From: Mesotaenium endlicherianum
Taxonomy: Eukaryota; Streptophyta; Zygnematophyceae; Zygnematales; Mesotaeniaceae
DNA length: 23,832 nt
Assembly: GCA_009602735.1 (NCBI GenBank)
Contig: WELA01003352.1
Span: forward strand, 161,923 to 185,754
Reading direction: 5' to 3'
In this document: piece by piece, positions 19,675-23,832 of the stretch
Layout: each line of letters opens with the position of its first letter
Numbering within the stretch: the stretch's first letter is position 1
Translations under genes and position numbers: made by a program
The notes under the pieces: model-generated
Seen by the model: only the letters and a program-made list of their open reading frames with translations
The model's database searches: none
What the model was told of the DNA's origin: nothing

Positions 19675-20163
19675 AATGCGGCGCAAATTCTCGTGGATTT
19701 TTTAATCAAAATGGTTGGAAAATGCATGTAAAAATCCCAAATTTTGCGAACGAAATCAAAAGTGTAATTTTTCCAAGTTTTGTAATTAATCAGTACATTG
19801 GTTGGTATATTAATTCAGTTAATTGTAAAAGTTAATTAAGTTCAATCTGGTGGACTTTAGTTAATATTTAGTATAATGGGACTATAATAATAGTCAGTGT
19901 AATGAGTCAGTCGATAGCAGCAGGCTGAAGTCAACTTAAGTCAAATTGCTGACACATTCTTTGACAGCCAGTTGACCACCTTAAGTGGTACTAGCGAACT
20001 GCCTAGCGATGCATCTAAGTGTGACCTATGTACAGGGCCAGATGACGCCTTAGGCGGATGGCGTTTCGGGATGATGGGAGATGGCTGTGGAATTGGTTAG
20101 CTGAGGTCCTACCAACGTCGTTAACTCCCGGTAGGCGGTGCCATCGCACTTGCCGTTGAACAG

Positions 20164-20985
20164 TGTGCTCATTTTATGTACATATGCTAGGTAATTCCCT
20201 CGAGTTTGGCATTTGAAAATAAGGCCAACTCTTTGTACAGACTACTGAGAAAATATATGCATCCAAGGCTACAAGGCGTTATATGTGTTGCTTACTAACC
20301 TTGCTTATGTTTGAGTTTACTAATTGCATGATTGATGCTCGTTACTTGCATTCGACTTGTGAGTATGCTTGCGATAGTTGTGTGCTCTTTTGCTGGTTAG
20401 TAAGTTAACCAAAAAATACATAAAGATTACTTGCTGATGTAGGAATCTTTTATTAATTAGTAATTTCTTATTAGTAAGTCAATGTATTTAGTACATGATC
20501 GCACAAGTTGGACAAATGTGAGATTTGCCGAGAATTCCACTTTTTGTCTGATGATGTTGATATTAATTGGTGCCTACAAAATGCATGAAAATTTGTGACG
20601 CTTGACCGTCAAATGATAAGGGATGTCTTTGAAGTTGTCAGTTGAAGCGCACAGCTATTGTGTTTTTAGTCTTGAATGTAAATTACGTGTTTATAATTGT
20701 TGGGTCACAACTTTGAACCTTTAAAGAAAAGAAGTCGTTCACATATTCTTGTCTTTCATTGGACAATCAACCTTTTATAAAGATTGTGCCAGAAACAATA
20801 ACATCTTATGTGGCACGTTATATAATCAACATATTCCAAAGGGCATCGTGACCAAGTATGTGTGGTAGCAGCACAATGTAAACGATTGGTTCAAGTACAT
20901 GTGGACCAATGACAATAAAGATTTGTGTTCAAAGTGCCTGATTCGTTCTGTTGTTGATTTTTTATAATTGCACTATGGCCTTTTC
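20164..20985. other. AT-rich intergenic DNA, no recognisable gene
   Basis: Only a 10-base inverted repeat CTTACTAACC (20291-20300) / GGTTAGTAAG (20395-20404) stands out. No open frame of note. Confidence 0.5.
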
Positions 20986-21565
20986 ACCATATTTAGATAA
21001 TTCACCCGTACACTTAGTTAACGACTACTCGCATATTGGTACGTGAGTGACGTATAACAGCACGTAAATTCCAGTGTTCTCAAAATATGCAATCAATTAT
21101 TACAAAACAAAAAAACTGGCGGTTTTGTCCTTTTGGAATTAGTGTTTCATCCTTGATACCATCATTTAATTGGTAGCAAATTGAGTCCTCTATTTTTTTG
21201 CGATCGATCCCTAGTTATGGAGTACTTGCGTATTGGTCCATGAGCATCACATATACCACGTATTTCCACGTATTTTGGAATTACCAAAAAAAGGCCCAAA
21301 AACGTGAGAAGAAACTTTTGACAAGTATAAAATGTTGATATTCCTTTTCCTCCTTTACCACTTTTGCTTGTAGCAGATCGAATCCTCTACCGTTCTCAAC
21401 CAATGCGCTCAAAGTTTCAAAGTACTGTGGAAGTTATGAAACTTTCTATTTTTCCCCAAGAATCTTGGAAAATAGAAATACACGCGTATTTTTATATAAC
21501 TCTAATACGTATTTGTTACACCAATACTTCATATTCGTATTCCATAACTAGGGACCGATCACTCT
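20986..21565. repeat. Diverged repeat cluster with direct and inverted copies
   Basis: A unit around TAGTTA..GAGTACTTGCGTATTGGT at 21211-21275 has a diverged direct copy about 197 bases to the left (21014-21078) and an inverted copy at 21537-21560 (22 of 24 bases match 21202-21225). The words GTAGCA and TCCTCTA recur at 21172-21193 and 21371-21391, also about 200 bases apart. No coding capacity. Likely remnants of one repeat family inserted or duplicated several times. Confidence 0.55.
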
Positions 21566-23251
21566 CAAACTTTCATTTTGTTTTGAAAGCTGAAGGACTA
21601 ACCAGCTTCCCAAATCCCTCAAAGAACCAAAAGACTCGCGTATCTTCAAAGATGGACGTGTTAACTCCAATATGGATTTGTTAAACCAATACGTAAAATA
21701 AGTACTTTACACCGATGCTCCTAGTGCTGATACCACGTACTTGTATGCTTTTGAGGTTGTAGAAAAAAGAGAAAACCCCATATATCCAGCCTCATAGATG
21801 AAGCTTGAACCTTGTTCGGTCTATTTATAAATTTATTATCTGGTCAAGAAAAATGAGAAATACTAGCTATTCTTGTGAAAGACACGGTTCTACAATGACA
21901 CCATTTATGCTCACGGTGGTTGATGTCTCACCCTGCCCTTAATTGATAGCTGCCACCAACACTGTACTTTGTGTGTAAGCTTACATATTTTCCATTATGC
22001 AACAAATACCTTCTTTTCCCCTTAACAGGCATATGAAGTTTAATCTGAAGGTGTACCCCACGAAAATATGAAGGGAAATGTGTACATCATCTTATTCAAA
22101 ATCAACAAACATTTGACCACATGAAGTGGAGGTTTTCCGATTGTTTCCATTTCCAAGTTTGTTTATATCGAGGATAACAAACATCGACCACTTGTTATTG
22201 CATGAGTTGAAGCTTGGTAGTACTTAAAATTAATTCTAGATTGTTACTCACATAGAGCACGGGGGAAGGAGATATTGCATAAAATTACATAAGTCTACAT
22301 CAGATACCCAAATTTCATTGTTGCAAGTTGGTTTCTCCTTGTTGAAGAGCAAGTGCCAAGGCTTGAAGCGCAAGCGTTTATATTGTGGCATGAGGTAAGC
22401 GGATTGTCATGTGGTTTTTATCTGAAGGTTTCCATCACCCTTGTACTGAACATAACATTCTGAGATGGTTGCAAGTCCATAGCTGTGGCCTTGTTTGAAA
22501 ATGCTGAAGCCGGAGCAATAATATGGTTAAGGTTTCTGATCCCTTTGACAAATTAATTTTGGAGATGAGCCCAATGGTCAATTGGTCAACGTCACACTGA
22601 TTTTCTAGGATGGCAATTTTGTCATGCAAAAAAATTGGCGCAAACTTATGAGGCTGATTATCTAGACCAACGTATGGTTCTAATAGCCCTTCGAATTCAT
22701 TTTTTATATGGATATATTAATGGCCACCAAGCTTTTTGTCCTTCTTGCCTCATGGTGTTGTCCTAGCACGTCATGTTCACTTATGCAAAGTGAAACACTT
22801 AAAGCCTAGGACTTGTGCCGTTCTTGCAACGGTCACCTACACTCACAGTTTAGCTGAGCAAAGACCACTTGAATACTTTGACCTTGTTTTAATCCACGAC
22901 TCAACACAGGTGTAAGAAACCCGTGGTCAAGACTTCCCATGGCCATTGAGCTGTTTCAAAATTTGAACAACATAAAACCTTCTGAAAAGATTGCCGTCAA
23001 AGGCTTGATTAGCGGGCACTAGAGTAGGCCCATACAATAGTCAGGTTCTCCAAAAATTTTCCTGACCAAGACAACCAAGGGTTACAAACCTAGAGTCCTA
23101 GTGCTTCAGGACCGCAATGCCAAGTTGAAAGTTTGACTCGGTAACATAAACTCTATATGTTGCTAGATGCGGCGCAAAGGGAACCAATTCTTTTGCTGAT
23201 CGAAAACGGCACGTCGTCAATCCTCTATTTACAGCTATTTGCAGATCCTCT
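21566..23251. other. AT-rich intergenic DNA and presumed 3' UTR of the transporter gene
   Basis: No recognisable gene. A nested hairpin lies at 22760-22812: outer GTCCTAG/CTAGGAC, inner TTCACTT/AAGTGAA with a 5-base loop. The right end just below 23252 should be transcribed as the transporter's 3' UTR. Confidence 0.5.
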
Positions 23252-23434
23252 TCAGGTTGCTTTGAGCATCAGATTCTCAATTTCTTCCAAGGAGCGGCCC
23301 TTGGTCTCGACGATGCACTTCTTCACAAACAGAACAGCTGCCAAGCAGACAGCTGCGAATACAAGATAGACCGAGCTCACTCCCAGGGTGTTCACAACGG
23401 GGAGGAAGTACAGCCCAATGAGAAAGTTGCAGAC
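23252..23434 (-). CDS. Last exon of an MFS sugar transporter (hexose transporter, pGlcT/SGB1/VGT-like), partial
   Basis: The acceptor GCGCAG precedes 23434 and the exon opens in phase 0 with VCNFLIGLYFLP, runs 60 codons and ends TGA at 23254-23252. It contains parts of the last two membrane segments (NFLIGLYFLPVVNTLG; SVYLVFAAVCLAAVLFV), then the cytosolic signature VETKGRSLEEIE close to the C-terminus. ETKGRSLEEIE-type endings are typical of plant plastidic/Golgi/vacuolar glucose transporters, whereas plasma-membrane STPs usually have PETKG followed by a different tail; this subclass call is inference. The upstream exons, including the PESPR-type and N-terminal halves, lie beyond the right end. 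The open frame continuing to 23563 is intron. Confidence 0.85.
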   Translation of the reverse strand, partial: VCNFLIGLYFLPVVNTLGVSSVYLVFAAVCLAAVLFVKKCIVETKGRSLEEIENLMLKAT

Positions 23435-23751
23435 CTGCGCATGTAGCACCAGATCCACACGCAGCAGGCAGTCAGAGAAGTGGCGCGTGCTCAGCAGTAG
23501 AGTACGGCAGAACACGGCAGGCATGCGAGCTACAACCTTAATAGTGTGCCCACAACATGTCATGCGTAATCTTACATGGGGGTTGCTCGACGGAGTTGCA
23601 CACTAAGTTAGCAGCATGCAAGAAGGATGTACCCAGACGTGCCATTCAGACACTTCAGTGGTTGTCAGCAACCGGCATCTGTGACTCCGACAGGCAGAGC
23701 ACACGCGCCCACTGAGCAACCAAGCAGCAGGAGCCAGCATGCGTAGAAGTG
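23435..23751 (-). other. Intron of the transporter gene
   Basis: No second transporter exon is recognisable on the minus strand between the acceptor at 23435 and the right-end microsatellite, so this intron is at least about 400 bases long and the preceding exon is off the window. Confidence 0.6.
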
Positions 23752-23756
23752 ACACA

Positions 23757-23832
<76 letters not shown>
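23752..23832. repeat. Compound (AC)11(AG)n microsatellite at the right end
   Basis: AC units to 23773, then uninterrupted AG to the last base. The array is cut off by the window edge. Confidence 0.95.

Larger units (their letters stand above)
18161..20163. mobile_element. Candidate non-autonomous DNA element bounded by imperfect terminal inverted repeats
   Basis: Left arm 18161-18216 begins CTGTTCAA and contains CCGCCTAC, GGAGTTAA and TGGTAGGA. The right arm 20106-20163 carries the inverse words in order: TCCTACCA, TTAACTCC, GTAGGCGG, TTGAACAG. Over about 33 core columns I count roughly 27 matches, and similarity stops just outside CTGTTCAA on both sides. No target-site duplication is evident and no transposase motif is visible in the about 2.0 kb between, so it would be old and non-autonomous. 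An internal foldback lies at 18255-18531 and a 10-base hairpin at 19641-19674. Confidence 0.5.

Noticed and set aside
14873..23251. CRISPR-like array, tRNA or rRNA genes
   Set aside because: No regularly spaced identical repeats and no tRNA-like B-box or cloverleaf was found on reading; CRISPR is also not expected in a eukaryotic nuclear contig.
23435..23563. N-terminal part of the open frame containing the transporter exon
   Set aside because: No transporter similarity and a CAG acceptor exactly where the conserved VCNFLIGL segment starts; this is intron.

Overview
The window looks like a contig from a streptophyte (a charophyte-grade green alga or early land plant). Three intron-bearing nuclear genes of plant-type families can be read from it: a BAHD acyltransferase, a family-61 glycosyltransferase (GT61) and the last exon of a plant-type hexose transporter. 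Introns are GT-AG apart from one apparent GC-AG intron. The genus is not determinable from what I can see. Both ends of the window run out in (GA)n microsatellite, as if assembly stopped there.

Layout: 1-1715 is a purine-rich tract followed by AT-rich DNA with no recognisable gene. 1716-7376 (+) is a complete six-exon BAHD acyltransferase of 676 predicted residues. It carries the HXXXD catalytic motif, a diverged DFGWG motif and two long low-complexity insertions. 7377-8302 separates two convergent genes and holds two perfect hairpins just past the BAHD stop. 8303-14872 (-) is a GT61 enzyme of about 832 residues in six exons, with an N-terminal signal anchor, an acidic low-complexity insertion and a complete catalytic core. 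Its third intron contains a 571-base assembly gap (12139-12709) between C homopolymers. 14873-23251 is about 8.4 kb of mostly AT-rich DNA without recognisable genes but rich in decayed repeats: a GGGCGCTA motif cluster, a duplicated GC-rich unit, a terminal-inverted-repeat pair enclosing about 2.0 kb, an imperfect foldback and a diverged direct/inverted repeat cluster. 23252-23434 (-) is the last exon of a sugar/H+ symporter-type MFS transporter; the rest of that gene lies beyond the right end.

Exon calls rest on two independent checks: reading frame and intron phase close exactly across every join (BAHD exons sum to 2031 nt, GT61 exons to 2499 nt), and the joined protein restores the conserved motif order of each family. 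BAHD and GT61 are tail-to-tail. These two families cooperate in grasses to make hydroxycinnamoylated arabinoxylan, so the pairing is worth testing, but nothing in the sequence shows a joint function and chance adjacency is the default. I did not find a new defence, mobile or regulatory system. The most interesting items are the insertion-bearing enzymes, the GC-AG intron, the gene pair and the uncatalogued repeat elements in the AT-rich half.
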